Shown here: in pieces, positions 37,823 to 47,161 of the stretch | Layout: every line of letters starts with the position of its first letter | How positions within the stretch are numbered: the stretch's first letter is position 1 | From: Elainella saxicola E1 | GTDB lineage: Bacteria; Cyanobacteriota; Cyanobacteriia; Elainellales; Elainellaceae | Length of the DNA: 64,000 bases | Direction: 5' to 3' | Assembly (NCBI GenBank): GCA_002796835.1 | Contig: LUGL01000056.1 | Location: forward strand, 1 to 64,000 | Made by a program: the position numbers and the translations under genes | Notes under the pieces: generated by a model | What the model was told of the DNA's origin: nothing | Databases searched by the model: none | What the model saw: only the letters and a program-made list of their open reading frames with translations

Positions 37823-38131
37823 ATGTCTGTTGCTCGTTCACTGACGCCAGATGAAATTAGATTGGCTCTACCGAAACTTCCAGGTTGGCAAATTATTCAA
37901 ACCGATGACGGAACGCAAAAGCTACACAAGGAGTTTAGGTTTAAGAATTTTAATACTGCGTTTGGGTTTATCACACGAGTTGCACTGATCGCAGAGAATC
38001 TTGAACATCATCCTGAGTGGTTTAACGTTTATAACATTGTCATCATTGATTTATATCGGCATGTCAAAGGAGATATTACAGACTTGGATGTCCGGCTGGC
38101 CGAAGAAATCGAAAAGATTTTAAGCGACTAA
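37823..38131 (+). CDS. phhB: Pterin-4a-carbinolamine dehydratase
   Basis: This 102-residue protein matches the DCoH/PhhB family: [20 protein letters not shown], then [20 protein letters not shown] and [13 protein letters not shown]. The catalytic histidines are in EHHPEW and YRH. The enzyme dehydrates 4a-hydroxytetrahydropterins; many cyanobacteria lack phenylalanine hydroxylase, and related proteins (RAF2 in plants, acRAF in carboxysomes) act in Rubisco assembly, so the in vivo role is open. The ATG at 37823 follows AGGAGAA. Its end overlaps the convergent BTAD gene by four bases. Confidence 0.88.
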   Translation: MSVARSLTPDEIRLALPKLPGWQIIQTDDGTQKLHKEFRFKNFNTAFGFITRVALIAENLEHHPEWFNVYNIVIIDLYRHVKGDITDLDVRLAEEIEKILSD

Positions 38132-39021
38132 AAGAATGCGTGCGTAGAAGCGATCGCTTGTTGTTTTGAAGAACTCAATGGTTGCCGATCGAACATTCCG
38201 TCTCCCCTGGAATTCTCTGAGGCAATACCCTTGCCTGAGCGGATCGCCTCCCAAACAGCAACTGTTGCTGGTTCAGGTCCGATCGCCAACTCCTGTTCCA
38301 AAATTTGACAGCAGCGAGCATATTGCTGTAAAGCTGCTTTTCGTCGTCCACTTTGGGCTAAAACTCGCATCATTGCCCGATGAGCCCCTTCATTCCAGGG
38401 TTCAAGCTGGAGTTGACGCTGAATATACTGCTGTGCTTTCTGATAGTAGTGCTGATGTTCATAATAAGCAGTTAATTTGGCACAAGCATCGATCACATCA
38501 TTATGCAAACGTTCCCGATGGAGCAGGATCCAGGCATCAAAGGCATCATTGTCGGGAAGTTGCAGCTGATCCAGAAAGGGACCTCGATACAAGACAACAG
38601 CCTGTTCTAGATCGGCAATATGTTCTGGGCTGAGTTCGCTGATTGGATAAAGATTCTGGCCTTGGCGATCGAGTAAATGCCGAAGGACGGTGACATCCAA
38701 ACTGTGTTCAACCAGGGTATTGAACTGAATGGTATGACGTGTCGTCAAAAACAGCGGGGGGTCAGCAGTCCCATCTTCGGTCCCATCTCCTAGAATTTGC
38801 CTCAGCGTCGATAAGGCTTTTCGTAAATTACTGCGCGCATTGGAGTCACTTTGATTGCTCCAGAGTAATGCTGCCAATCGATCGCGATGGTGAGGTTGAT
38901 CCGATTCGATCACTAAATAGGCCAGTAATGCCCGCACTTTCTCATAGGGAAAAGTGGCAATGGAGTGCCCATGTATGCTGACCTGCATCGGACCTAGCAA
39001 TGCCAAAGTTAAGTGAGTCAT
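38128..39021 (-). CDS. BTAD-type transcriptional regulator (SARP-like)
   Basis: This 297-residue protein has an OmpR-type winged-helix domain ([60 protein letters not shown]) at about 1-95 and a helical bacterial transcriptional activation domain (about 110-265: [58 protein letters not shown]). This is the core of SARP-type activators, without NB-ARC or TPR extensions. The last 30 residues are unstructured. The ATG at 39021 is chosen over further upstream starts at 39033 and 39060. It is divergent from the large RTX gene, which it may regulate. Confidence 0.85.
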   Translation of the reverse strand: MTHLTLALLGPMQVSIHGHSIATFPYEKVRALLAYLVIESDQPHHRDRLAALLWSNQSDSNARSNLRKALSTLRQILGDGTEDGTADPPLFLTTRHTIQFNTLVEHSLDVTVLRHLLDRQGQNLYPISELSPEHIADLEQAVVLYRGPFLDQLQLPDNDAFDAWILLHRERLHNDVIDACAKLTAYYEHQHYYQKAQQYIQRQLQLEPWNEGAHRAMMRVLAQSGRRKAALQQYARCCQILEQELAIGPEPATVAVWEAIRSGKGIASENSRGDGMFDRQPLSSSKQQAIASTHAFF

Positions 39022-39449
39022 AGCACCCTGCATATATAAATGGACCAGACAAGGGAACACGCTTTGACTAAAAGAAATTAAGCAAGTGTGAGACAGCTTG
39101 AACTTCCGTTTGAACTTCCATAAAAGAACACAGCATTGGCTTTCTTGAGATCAAGTTAAACGATCGCCTCTCAAAGATCAGTCAGATAAAGTTAGAAAAA
39201 GTGGGTAATATTGTCTGTTCAATGTATAGATCACCCAGTCGGGTGATATTTACGATTTCACGTTGCATTCACGTCTTTATGGACGGTGCTTTCACGATCG
39301 CCGACTAAAGTCGTTGATAGGTCAAACAAATCAATAGGCTCAACAGAAGGTTAATGATGCAAATCCCATCCTGGTGAAGGATGCCATTAACCGACCTACA
39401 ACCACTGATCTACAACCACTGATCTACAACGCAAAGGAGATGCAAAATC
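39022..39449. promoter_or_regulatory. Divergent intergenic region: palindrome and 14-bp tandem repeat
   Basis: ATCACCC-AGTC-GGGTGAT at 39230-39247 is a perfect 7-bp inverted repeat. CTACAACCACTGAT occurs twice in tandem at 39396-39423, with a third partial copy (39424-39430), just before the RTX ribosome-binding site. Both are candidate binding sites for the divergently encoded BTAD regulator. No gene is seen. Confidence 0.45.
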
Positions 39450-40997
39450 ATGGCGATTATCGGAAATCCAACTTCTGGAAACGATGTCATTACGGGTGAC
39501 GAAAGAGACAATCGGATCGATGCATTAGCAGGTAATGATATTGTGGATGGCAAAGGCGGCGATGATGTGCTGCTGGGTAATGTTGGTAATGATACTCTCA
39601 CAGGTGGCTTAGGCAATGACACCCTGGACGGAGGTGCAGGATTCGATCGAGTCGTGGAAACAGGTGACTTTAATTTCACGCTCAGCAACGACAAACTGAT
39701 ATCAGGAACGCTCCTCAGCAAACTAGTAGAAACAGATACGTTGGTTTCGATTGAGAGAGCAACCCTGACGGGCGGAGCAAGTGCCAACACCATTAATGCC
39801 GCTCAGTTCACAGGAGATGTATTGCTGAACGGGTTAGCTGGAAATGACACACTGACGGGTGGTTCAGGCAGAGACACTCTGGATGGCGGGCTCGGAGATG
39901 ACACTCTTACGGGCGGCAATTTAGATGTGCTGATCGGTGGCGAAGGCAATGATAAGTTCCTGGGGGGTCCAGGAGTCAGAGTACAAGAAGTAGGCGATGT
40001 CAACTTTACCTTGACTGACACAACGCTAACCGGCAACGGTACTGATACGTTGAGCGGTATTAAAAGTGCTACATTATCGGGCGGTGTAAGCAGCAATATC
40101 CTCAATGCTTCTAGCTTTACAGGTGTTGTCCGACTCAATGGCAACAGCGGCAATGATGTGCTTACAGGTGGAACTCAAGGGGACCTGCTGGAAGGAGATA
40201 GCGGAGCCGACATCCTTTCTGGCAACGGTGGTGATGATGAGCTGGTGGGCGATCTTGGCGATGATTTCCTCCAGGGTGGCATCGGTCAGGATACGCTGTT
40301 TGGAGGGGATGGCAATGACACGCTGAATGGTGGAGATGGCAATGATCACCTCCGGGGAGAGAGAGGCAACGATACGTTAAATGGCGGCACTGGCCTTGAC
40401 TCCACTTTCGAGTCGATCGATGCCAATCTCACCCTCAGCAACACCAAGCTAGAAATCAAAAATGCCAGCCTGACGGAAACGGATACTCTGAGTTCGATCG
40501 AGAAAGCCAGCCTGTTTGGTGGACCAAGTGACAACACCATTGCAGCTTTCGATTTTAGTGGTCAAGTCGATCTGTTTGGCGGTAGCGGCAACGATATTCT
40601 CACCGGGGGCAGCAATAGCGATTCCTTAGCAGGGGGCGATGGTCGAGACTCTCTGAACGGGTTTAACGATGTTGCATTCACTCTTGAAAAAGATGTGCTA
40701 AGCGGTGGTGCAGGCAATGACACCTTCATCCTTGGCTTCAACGTCAGTATCTTGAAGCGAGTCGGCTACAGCGACTTTGGTAACTCAGACTTTGCAACAC
40801 TGACCGATTTCAATGCGGCTGAAGTGGACAAGATCCGAGTGGGCGGCAGTCTGAGCGAATATACACTCGACAAAACCCAAAGCGTAAGTGGCATCGGCAG
40901 TAATGCGATCGATACCAGGATCTTCCGTAACAATGAATTGATTGCTGTCGTTCAGGATAATACAAATGTCTTGATTAACCGGGATTTCGTGATCTAG
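39450..40997 (+). CDS. RTX-type calcium-binding surface or secreted protein
   Basis: This 515-residue protein has at least four clusters of hemolysin-type nonapeptides: about residues 20-72 (GNDIVDGKGGDDVLLGNVGN and on), 125-170, 230-315 (the longest) and 385-435. The stretches between them repeat a second module (ANTINAAQFTGDVLLNGLAG, SNILNASSFTGVVRLNGNSG and similar), so the protein is a series of beta-roll and linker units. There is no N-terminal signal; the final ~70 residues (TDFNAAEVDKIRVGGSLSEY onwards) should hold a type I secretion signal. The ATG at 39450 follows AAAGGAG. An adhesin, S-layer or secreted enzyme scaffold are possible. Confidence 0.9.
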   Translation: MAIIGNPTSGNDVITGDERDNRIDALAGNDIVDGKGGDDVLLGNVGNDTLTGGLGNDTLDGGAGFDRVVETGDFNFTLSNDKLISGTLLSKLVETDTLVSIERATLTGGASANTINAAQFTGDVLLNGLAGNDTLTGGSGRDTLDGGLGDDTLTGGNLDVLIGGEGNDKFLGGPGVRVQEVGDVNFTLTDTTLTGNGTDTLSGIKSATLSGGVSSNILNASSFTGVVRLNGNSGNDVLTGGTQGDLLEGDSGADILSGNGGDDELVGDLGDDFLQGGIGQDTLFGGDGNDTLNGGDGNDHLRGERGNDTLNGGTGLDSTFESIDANLTLSNTKLEIKNASLTETDTLSSIEKASLFGGPSDNTIAAFDFSGQVDLFGGSGNDILTGGSNSDSLAGGDGRDSLNGFNDVAFTLEKDVLSGGAGNDTFILGFNVSILKRVGYSDFGNSDFATLTDFNAAEVDKIRVGGSLSEYTLDKTQSVSGIGSNAIDTRIFRNNELIAVVQDNTNVLINRDFVI

Positions 40998-41691
40998 TTC
41001 TCTGCTCTAGTATTTGGCTGATTCAATTGCTGATTGGCTCAGCCACCATGGTTACAAATCGCGATGAAATACGATCAGGCATAGTCATGGCCTTTCAAGT
41101 GGATCGATCGATGATAGTGTTTGCCAGGGTTGTACTGGGATGACATAAGGGCGATCGGTCCGTTCTCTTTAATGATCACGTTGATCCGATATTGAGACTC
41201 ATGGCTGAGTTCTAAATTCTCAGGGGCGGGTCTCAAACACTCTCTCACCAAGCTTCAACACTGCTGAAAGAGTTACAAACACTCTCTAACGAGTGATCAA
41301 GACTCCTGAACAAGTTGTAAAGACTCTCTGACGAGTGATCAAGACTCATCCATGAGAAGTGATCACTCTTGATCGAATTTTCACAATTACCCAGCGAGTC
41401 CTCAACATTGTTCGATGAGATATAGTGAAATCTCAGTCCAATAGTGTAAAAACGCCACTGTTAGATGATTTCGATGCCATATTCACTGCAACTGCTCCGT
41501 AATGCTGAAATCGCTGGCAATTGGGCTGTCAACGACAAGTCATAGATGTGATAACAGGCATACTTAGCTTGACCCACTATCAATCACCATATTTATTATT
41601 ATCGTTGTTCAATATACTTAGTTTCAGCGACACCCTTCGGCTAGACATCGACGTTATGACTTACGAATCCAAGCTTTTCATCTTGGTCACG
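40998..41691. other. Intergenic with a 42/21-bp tandem repeat
   Basis: Apart from the repeat at 41239-41385, I see no convincing gene here. A 7-bp inverted repeat (TGGCTGA/TCAGCCA, 41015-41045) follows the RTX gene but has no T-tract. Confidence 0.4.
41239..41385. repeat. Tandem repeat, 42-bp period with a 21-bp half-period
   Basis: Units begin at 41239, 41281 and 41323, exactly 42 bases apart, with a partial unit at 41365. The best-conserved half is ACTCTCTAACGAGTGATCAA at 41281, recurring at 41323. Each unit splits into 21-base halves beginning ACTC or ACTG. No long frame runs through it on either strand. Confidence 0.75.
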
Positions 41692-41925
41692 TCATCCAAT
41701 TGATTGTCGCTCCCGTTTCCCTTTGCCTTTGTGTTTGTCAACGCTATCGTTCTCTTTGAACTGGGGCGTTTTTGCCTCCTTGGATGCACCTTGCCGATAC
41801 AACAGGTCTTTCAAATGTTTATTCTCTGCTTCCAGTTCTTGATTGCGTGCCTCTAGCGCTTGATTGCGTTGCTCTATCTCCACCAATTCAAAGGCGAAGG
41901 GCAATCGATCTGCAAAACAGGGCAA
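41692..41925 (-). pseudogene. Transposase N-terminal fragment (coiled-coil head)
   Basis: About 77 codons read a coiled coil (VEIEQRNQALEARNQELEAE, then NKHLKDLLYRQGAS) and a basic tail ending KGKGKRERQSIG. This looks like the N-terminal head of IS66-like or related cyanobacterial transposases. It has no ATG at its start, a stop directly after the basic region, and no catalytic domain beyond. The assignment is from general pattern memory only. Confidence 0.45.
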
Positions 41926-42031
41926 ATCTTTTTAGAAACATTGCAAAAAGGGACAGAAGCATCCTTCCATCCCACGCAGTTTAAATATGAGGGAGCATAA
42001 CTATTACAACACCGCTCCTATCTTTCAAGCG

Positions 42032-42949
42032 CTATTCCTCGATCCACCGCAGAATTTCTTTGGCTACCGTGCGATTCTTCCAATAATCCACATGGGCACT
42101 CAAAATCCAACCCGTCTCCACCGCAATATCCAGCAGCTTACACTCAGCATTCTGAATATTCTTGCCAAACAGCTTTGCCAGAGGATAGGCGATCGGGTCA
42201 TCACTATCCCAGAAATTACACCAGGCCCGACCTTCTCGCCGTACTGGATTATAAGCTTCTGCAAACGGTTCACCTTCTGCCCACAGCGCTCCCTTCCGCA
42301 TCAAAAATAGACCGATCGGCGAACCCATCGAGAAGAAATGGCGGAATCGCTTTTGCAGAAGCTGAAGTGTTTCTGTCGCCATAGCAGAACTTACATGATC
42401 CTGCACCGTCAACTGCCGATCTTCTGGCCGTTTCTCCACATTAGGGGCCGGAACAAACAGCTTAGGCGATTCCGGATTGAATAGATCAAATAGATAATCA
42501 AACGCGATCACCGTTCCCAGCGAATGGGCAATGATGCTATAGGTTGCGCCCGACTCCAGCAATTGTGGAAAAGTTTGATTCGTTTCTGGATCACAATAAT
42601 TCCAGATCTGATTCCAAACCGTGCGACGAATAAAATTAACATCCTCAGAGACATAGGCAGCTACATCCCCAATAAAGAAATTCATAAAGCTGCGAATCCG
42701 ATCGATCGGGTTCCAGGAGGATGAATTCAAGTCAGGAAAAGCCGTTTTGGAAAGTGTTGCCTCTGCGCTTTGCAGCTGATCAACATGCCAAATTACCTCA
42801 ATGCGACCAAATCGCTCATTAAATTCTGCTGCGGTCAAACCCGACTGTTTAATCAACTGCTGCCACAACTTTTCATATCCTAAAGCAGTGCGATCGTTCG
42901 CTTTGAGTTCACCGATGCCATGAATGAAAATTAGATAATGCTTTGACAT
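42032..42949 (-). CDS. Alpha/beta-hydrolase, lipase-like
   Basis: This 305-residue protein starts with the oxyanion-hole strand HYLIFIHGIGELKANDRT and has the nucleophile elbow SIIAHSLGTVIAFDYLF, with Ser142 or so as the catalytic serine (A-H-S-L-G form). Probable acid and base are in NFWDSDDPIAYPL and SAHVDYW. No signal peptide or membrane anchor is seen, so it should act in the cytoplasm on a lipid, ester or acylated substrate that is not identifiable. The ATG at 42949 is used. It has no operon partner. Confidence 0.75.
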   Translation of the reverse strand: MSKHYLIFIHGIGELKANDRTALGYEKLWQQLIKQSGLTAAEFNERFGRIEVIWHVDQLQSAEATLSKTAFPDLNSSSWNPIDRIRSFMNFFIGDVAAYVSEDVNFIRRTVWNQIWNYCDPETNQTFPQLLESGATYSIIAHSLGTVIAFDYLFDLFNPESPKLFVPAPNVEKRPEDRQLTVQDHVSSAMATETLQLLQKRFRHFFSMGSPIGLFLMRKGALWAEGEPFAEAYNPVRREGRAWCNFWDSDDPIAYPLAKLFGKNIQNAECKLLDIAVETGWILSAHVDYWKNRTVAKEILRWIEE

Positions 42950-43249
42950 AGGAATGCAGGGGGCTAACGTTCTGAGGGTGTCTACAGCACATGTTTTGCA
43001 ACTTCCGGAACTTCAAGCGAACTTCACAGATGGCCGATTCTATTGCTCCCACAGTCTTCAAGAAGAAACCAACTTTGTCTGAAACCTGCGATCGAACGAA
43101 GTCAGCACTAAACATCTGACCTTACCTGACTTTCTCCGACCGACAGCAAGAAGTTGGACAGCTAATCTAGATGACATCGGGAATTACTCACTGCTAAAAC
43201 AGTTCTTCCCAATTCAAAGCACCTCAAAATACACGAAGGAATCGTCACC

Positions 43250-43711
43250 ATGTCTCTTACCAAATTCATCAACGCAGCTCTTGCCACAACAACGATCATC
43301 TGTGTTGCCAGCCTATCTGCTCCAAAGGCGAATGCTGATGAGGTTGGCCTCTGCGAAGCAGCCTCCAATCAACTGTATTTTATAGATGGATCTGGACAGA
43401 CTGGATATTATGGAGCAAACGAGCAATTTCCTTGCACCACACCCGACAATCAAACGCTAGTGGGAGTTTACGATGATCATCTCGTTGTAATTACAGATGG
43501 CGTCGTAAACATTAATGGTTATACTGCGGTTTTTCAAAACGGTCAGGGTGCGCTGGTTGGCGGTAGTAACCAGAGTAATTATTCGGAATCGGGCTCGTTC
43601 GCTGGAGTAGATACAACAGATTATGTTGATGGTGCTGTGTATGACTATGGCTATCGCACCTGGGACAGCAGTCCAACCGTTGAGATCTATGAACCCAGCT
43701 ATCCCTATTAA
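43250..43711 (+). CDS. Secreted hypothetical protein, 153 residues
   Basis: The protein has a signal peptide (FINAALATTTIICVASLSAP, cleavage after ANA-DE). The mature part is acidic, rich in Tyr, Gly, Asn and Asp, with two cysteines (GLCEAA and FPCTTP), and is predicted to be all-beta (QTLVGVYDDHLVVITDGVVN). The last ~40 residues are Tyr-rich (VDGAVYDYGYRTWDSSPTVE). I do not recognise the family. GAAGGAA precedes the ATG at 43250. Confidence 0.65.
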   Translation: MSLTKFINAALATTTIICVASLSAPKANADEVGLCEAASNQLYFIDGSGQTGYYGANEQFPCTTPDNQTLVGVYDDHLVVITDGVVNINGYTAVFQNGQGALVGGSNQSNYSESGSFAGVDTTDYVDGAVYDYGYRTWDSSPTVEIYEPSYPY

Positions 43712-43929
43712 CGTAAAGTTGATTTTTAGAGCAGGTGCTTCTGTCCAGACAATCTCTTCAACCTTATTAATGGAAGCCCAGAATTAATGGAAGCTCAGAT
43801 CAGCTTGGGATCCCCTTCCTACACATTATTTCATACAGAAGAGCGCATTTTTATGGAGCCAGCCTATACTTGGGAGCGTATAGGGGGAAGCATGCTAGCG
43901 CGGCTGATGGGCAACCGCTAATCAAGTCT

Positions 43930-46266
43930 ATGAAACGAAAGGGTCTGGTGAAGGTGCGAGTTTGGGTAACGGATTGGCGATCACCATCTGTAGTCCGTTC
44001 CACCTGGAGAACCCAGCTTTTGACTGCCACTGTCCTTTTAGGAACCTCCGGTTTGATTCTGGGTGGGGGCTGGCTCGGTGTACAGCTGATACTCAATCCC
44101 GCTTCCTTGTCCTGGCTCAGCCATTTGTTGCCGATCAAAACTTTTGCGGCCAGCGAGCCACAGACGTTAGAGCAAATCAATGCTGAAATCAGACAGGCCG
44201 GTCAGATCCCCGGTCAAGCGCTTTATTTGAGTACCTATCCGGGGCTAACTCAGCAGCAACTCGGTTTTCACGATGTGCTGTTACCGATCGCCCGTCAGTC
44301 AAAATCCTGCGACGCGATGAGCAACTGCAAGCAGATTGTTGAACTGCGAATTTATCGCTCTGGTTTACAGCGGGAATTCCCTGGCAAAGGCATTCTCTAT
44401 GAATTGATCGATCGCATGGCGGTTCAGGGGCCGGAAGAAATGGCAGTCATTGCACCGTTGACTGATGCCTCTGCAATTACCCAAGGATCAACCCGCACTT
44501 TACCCTTAACCGAGCTGCGCTGGATTGATGGTAAATCGCCAACCGGAATTTGGTTTCAACTCAACGGCGAGTGGAAACGCGGCAGTCTGGTGCTCTATGG
44601 CCAGATCTTTCATTACAGTCCGGAACAGGGCAGGCTGAATTTGCTGCAAACCTGGAGTAGTGTGGCTGGCCAATTCCCCCAGTGGCGACAGGTGACGGGC
44701 AATGCTATCAGCGAGTTAGTCGTCAACCAGTCCATTGGTTTAGAACCCCAGTTTCAGGTGTTTCAGGTTAGATCCAACCGATCTTTAGTCCAACCCCTCA
44801 CACTCGAACCGATCAATCTCACGGAAACGGCTTTAGAGGATCGTCCCTATCAGAATGCTTTAATCCTGGCGCGTCATGGTTTATGGTCCCCAGCGTTAGC
44901 GCTACTCAAACCGTTCAAGCAGACTCTGCGGCAGCAAAGCCATTGGTCTGCCACTGCCCAGGCACAAATGGATCTGATTGCCCTCCATGCCAGCGTGACG
45001 CAAATCCAGGCCGATCGCAATTGGGCCAGTCCGACCCAGCAAGTCCTGGCACAAGTGATGGATGGCCGCTGGTCGAAAGCCTTCAATTTACTGCAATCTG
45101 CCCATCGCAGTGGCTATGACGTGAAAAACTTGCTGTCCAGTAATGCCGATCGGCTTTGGCAACGAGTAGAGGCCGCAGTGCGAGTGAATCCGCGTCAAAC
45201 AGAGCTGCAACAATGGGGGGCGCTCGTTCTAACAGTGAAGCAAAATCGCGATCAGGCTTTGGTCTGGCTCCACAAACAGCCGCAATTGGGGAAAGATAAG
45301 CAGGCGATCGCCTCAGTTCAGCAAACATTAGCCTTGTTAGAAGCCCCTCCCTCCTCAGTTAGTCCCCCTCAACCCCTGACAGCTAGGGCTGAGGCAACAG
45401 CTGAGGCAACGGCTGAGCATTCCACCATAAAGCTTGCATTAACTGATCTGATCGGATCAGTAAAACCGATCGACCCATTGCCACCGCAGGCATGGATTGC
45501 GCCGCAACCTGAACTGCTGACGCGGAGTCCACAACAACATTGGTATCAGATCAAAATCCTGAGTTTAGAAAACCAGTCAGACTGGCAAACGGCGATCGCC
45601 AATTATCAAACTCAGCTCAATCGTGATCCCCAGCAGGCCCAAGCGCTGTGGCAGCAACTCGGACTGGCTGGAGCATCGCTGCAGATTGTGATCTGGCAAG
45701 GCATTAAACCATTCAGCCTGACTGCCGAAATTAAAGCAGTGCAGCTTAAGCACAACACCTTGTCGTTGCTGGCCATAGGAGATGCTTTACCAGAGCCGAT
45801 CGATTCTTTAACCGCAGGCATTGCGATCACACCAGACTCTGTTTCCTGGGCACCCGTGATCGCAACCCAAACTTTGCAAGAACTCGATCAGCAACATCCC
45901 GACTGGCAACAAACCCTCTGGCCCCAGCTCTGGCAAAAGCTACAAACGGCCCAACTCGTTGCTCAAGGCCTCAACTCTGCCAATCCACTTGAAACAATTG
46001 GCAGCTGGTCCGCTCAGCAAATGGAATTAACGGGTGACCAATTTCCTGAAACGGTTTTAACGATCGAAGCTCGCCCAGATGATCCAAAACCCCATACGCT
46101 GATCTTTTCAGAACAAGGTCAGATGCTTTACAGCGATTTGGAGACCGATCGATCACTCGTCACAATTGCCGATCGAACGAATCATCCGCTGCCGGTTCTA
46201 ATTACAACGACCGATCGAGGGTTGGAACTGCAACAATGGTCTACCGAACATCAGCGGTTTGAATAG
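43930..46266 (+). CDS. Large membrane-anchored protein of unknown function
   Basis: This 778-residue protein has one hydrophobic segment near the N-terminus (TQLLTATVLLGTSGLILGGG, about residues 28-50) after a basic start, so a single membrane anchor with a large outer domain is likely. The first half is mixed alpha/beta (ELRIYRSGLQREFPGKGILY and ELRWIDGKSPTGIWFQLNGE); the second half is helical, with TPR-like pairs (ARHGLWSPALALLKPFKQTL, MDGRWSKAFNLLQSAHRSG), and an Ala/Glu-rich linker near 500. I do not recognise the family by name; similar proteins are, I think, widespread in cyanobacteria. The ATG at 43930 is preferred over a TTG at 43870. Confidence 0.7.
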   Translation: MKRKGLVKVRVWVTDWRSPSVVRSTWRTQLLTATVLLGTSGLILGGGWLGVQLILNPASLSWLSHLLPIKTFAASEPQTLEQINAEIRQAGQIPGQALYLSTYPGLTQQQLGFHDVLLPIARQSKSCDAMSNCKQIVELRIYRSGLQREFPGKGILYELIDRMAVQGPEEMAVIAPLTDASAITQGSTRTLPLTELRWIDGKSPTGIWFQLNGEWKRGSLVLYGQIFHYSPEQGRLNLLQTWSSVAGQFPQWRQVTGNAISELVVNQSIGLEPQFQVFQVRSNRSLVQPLTLEPINLTETALEDRPYQNALILARHGLWSPALALLKPFKQTLRQQSHWSATAQAQMDLIALHASVTQIQADRNWASPTQQVLAQVMDGRWSKAFNLLQSAHRSGYDVKNLLSSNADRLWQRVEAAVRVNPRQTELQQWGALVLTVKQNRDQALVWLHKQPQLGKDKQAIASVQQTLALLEAPPSSVSPPQPLTARAEATAEATAEHSTIKLALTDLIGSVKPIDPLPPQAWIAPQPELLTRSPQQHWYQIKILSLENQSDWQTAIANYQTQLNRDPQQAQALWQQLGLAGASLQIVIWQGIKPFSLTAEIKAVQLKHNTLSLLAIGDALPEPIDSLTAGIAITPDSVSWAPVIATQTLQELDQQHPDWQQTLWPQLWQKLQTAQLVAQGLNSANPLETIGSWSAQQMELTGDQFPETVLTIEARPDDPKPHTLIFSEQGQMLYSDLETDRSLVTIADRTNHPLPVLITTTDRGLELQQWSTEHQRFE

Positions 46267-46277
46267 CATCTTCATCG

Positions 46278-46784
46278 CTATGCAATCACTGTAATATTGG
46301 CATTGTTGAGAGCAGGCAGATTCAAGAGTTGGGCAATTTGGCGTGGAACTGTTGGACCATTGCCATCTGGATCAAACGAAAGTTTACCCTGACTGGCATC
46401 GTAAATAAATCGATGGGTCGCATTGGTGGCTTGGTTCCCTACCGTAAACGAATTCGGTTCCAACGCACCGATCGCCTGCGTTAAGCCAAACTGATTTTTA
46501 GAGATCAGGAGCTGATCGCTATCTCCTCCAACCGGCCGATCGAAGGGTTGTAGAGAAAGAGAATCCCACTGATACTGAGAAAGCGCATTCGGATAATGAC
46601 CATAAGGGGGTTCTTGAAACCCGTCCTCTGGATGTTGCCAAATCCAGCTTAGTGGCGCACCAGGAATCATATGGCGACCCCAGATCTGAGTATGGCCCTG
46701 GCTTGCAGCTAAATCAACAAAACCCGTGTGATCAATTGTATCAGTGACACTATTGCCAACGAAATAAGTGCGCTGAGTAACCAT
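46278..46784 (-). CDS. RTX-associated protein, probably internally deleted
   Basis: This 168-residue protein joins two unrelated-looking parts. Residues 1 to about 85 (YFVGNSVTDTIDHTGFVDLA, WGRHMIPGAPLSWIWQHPED, GFQEPPYGHYPNALSQYQWD) resemble the start of an SGNH-hydrolase-like domain. Residues about 90-168 (SDQLLISKNQFGLTQAIGAL ... THRFIYDASQGKLSFDPDG ... ANITVIA) are the terminal block of cyanobacterial RTX proteins, as in the gene at 896-1573. The RTX repeats that normally stand between are missing, as is the rest of the hydrolase. The frame is open and has an ATG, so the product may still be made. Confidence 0.6.
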   Translation of the reverse strand: MVTQRTYFVGNSVTDTIDHTGFVDLAASQGHTQIWGRHMIPGAPLSWIWQHPEDGFQEPPYGHYPNALSQYQWDSLSLQPFDRPVGGDSDQLLISKNQFGLTQAIGALEPNSFTVGNQATNATHRFIYDASQGKLSFDPDGNGPTVPRQIAQLLNLPALNNANITVIA

Positions 46785-47161
46785 GAGCAATTTATCTTGA
46801 TGGGAATTTAGAAATGTTGCTTCTCATAGTATCCAGTCTTACATTTAACTCAGTACCAATAGAACAACAACGAGTTGATTGTCCGGATAGCTGAGATGAA
46901 TTTCAACAATACAACCAATCAGGTTTAGCTTTAATAAGGTATAGTGAGCCTTTTTGTAAGATTTGATTAAAGTTTCAATCGACTATTTCCAGGTTGAGTA
47001 GATTGCATTAGACACTGTAGTGCAGTGGCACCCATAGCTCACAATTTATCTAAAGGTGCCATAGCAACTCAGTTTCGTTTTGAATTTGCGATCTCATCAG
47101 GTTTGTAACCGGGAAGCAGTAAGCCCCAAAACTGACCAAACCTGCGGCGATCGATCTTTTT
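46785..47161. other. Intergenic, no gene seen
   Basis: This 377-base gap holds no supported gene. CAGGTTTG at 47098-47105 pairs with CAAACCTG at 47137-47144, and the run of seven Ts ends at 47163, at the start of the asparaginase 3' end; polarity makes it a poor terminator for that gene. Confidence 0.3.
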
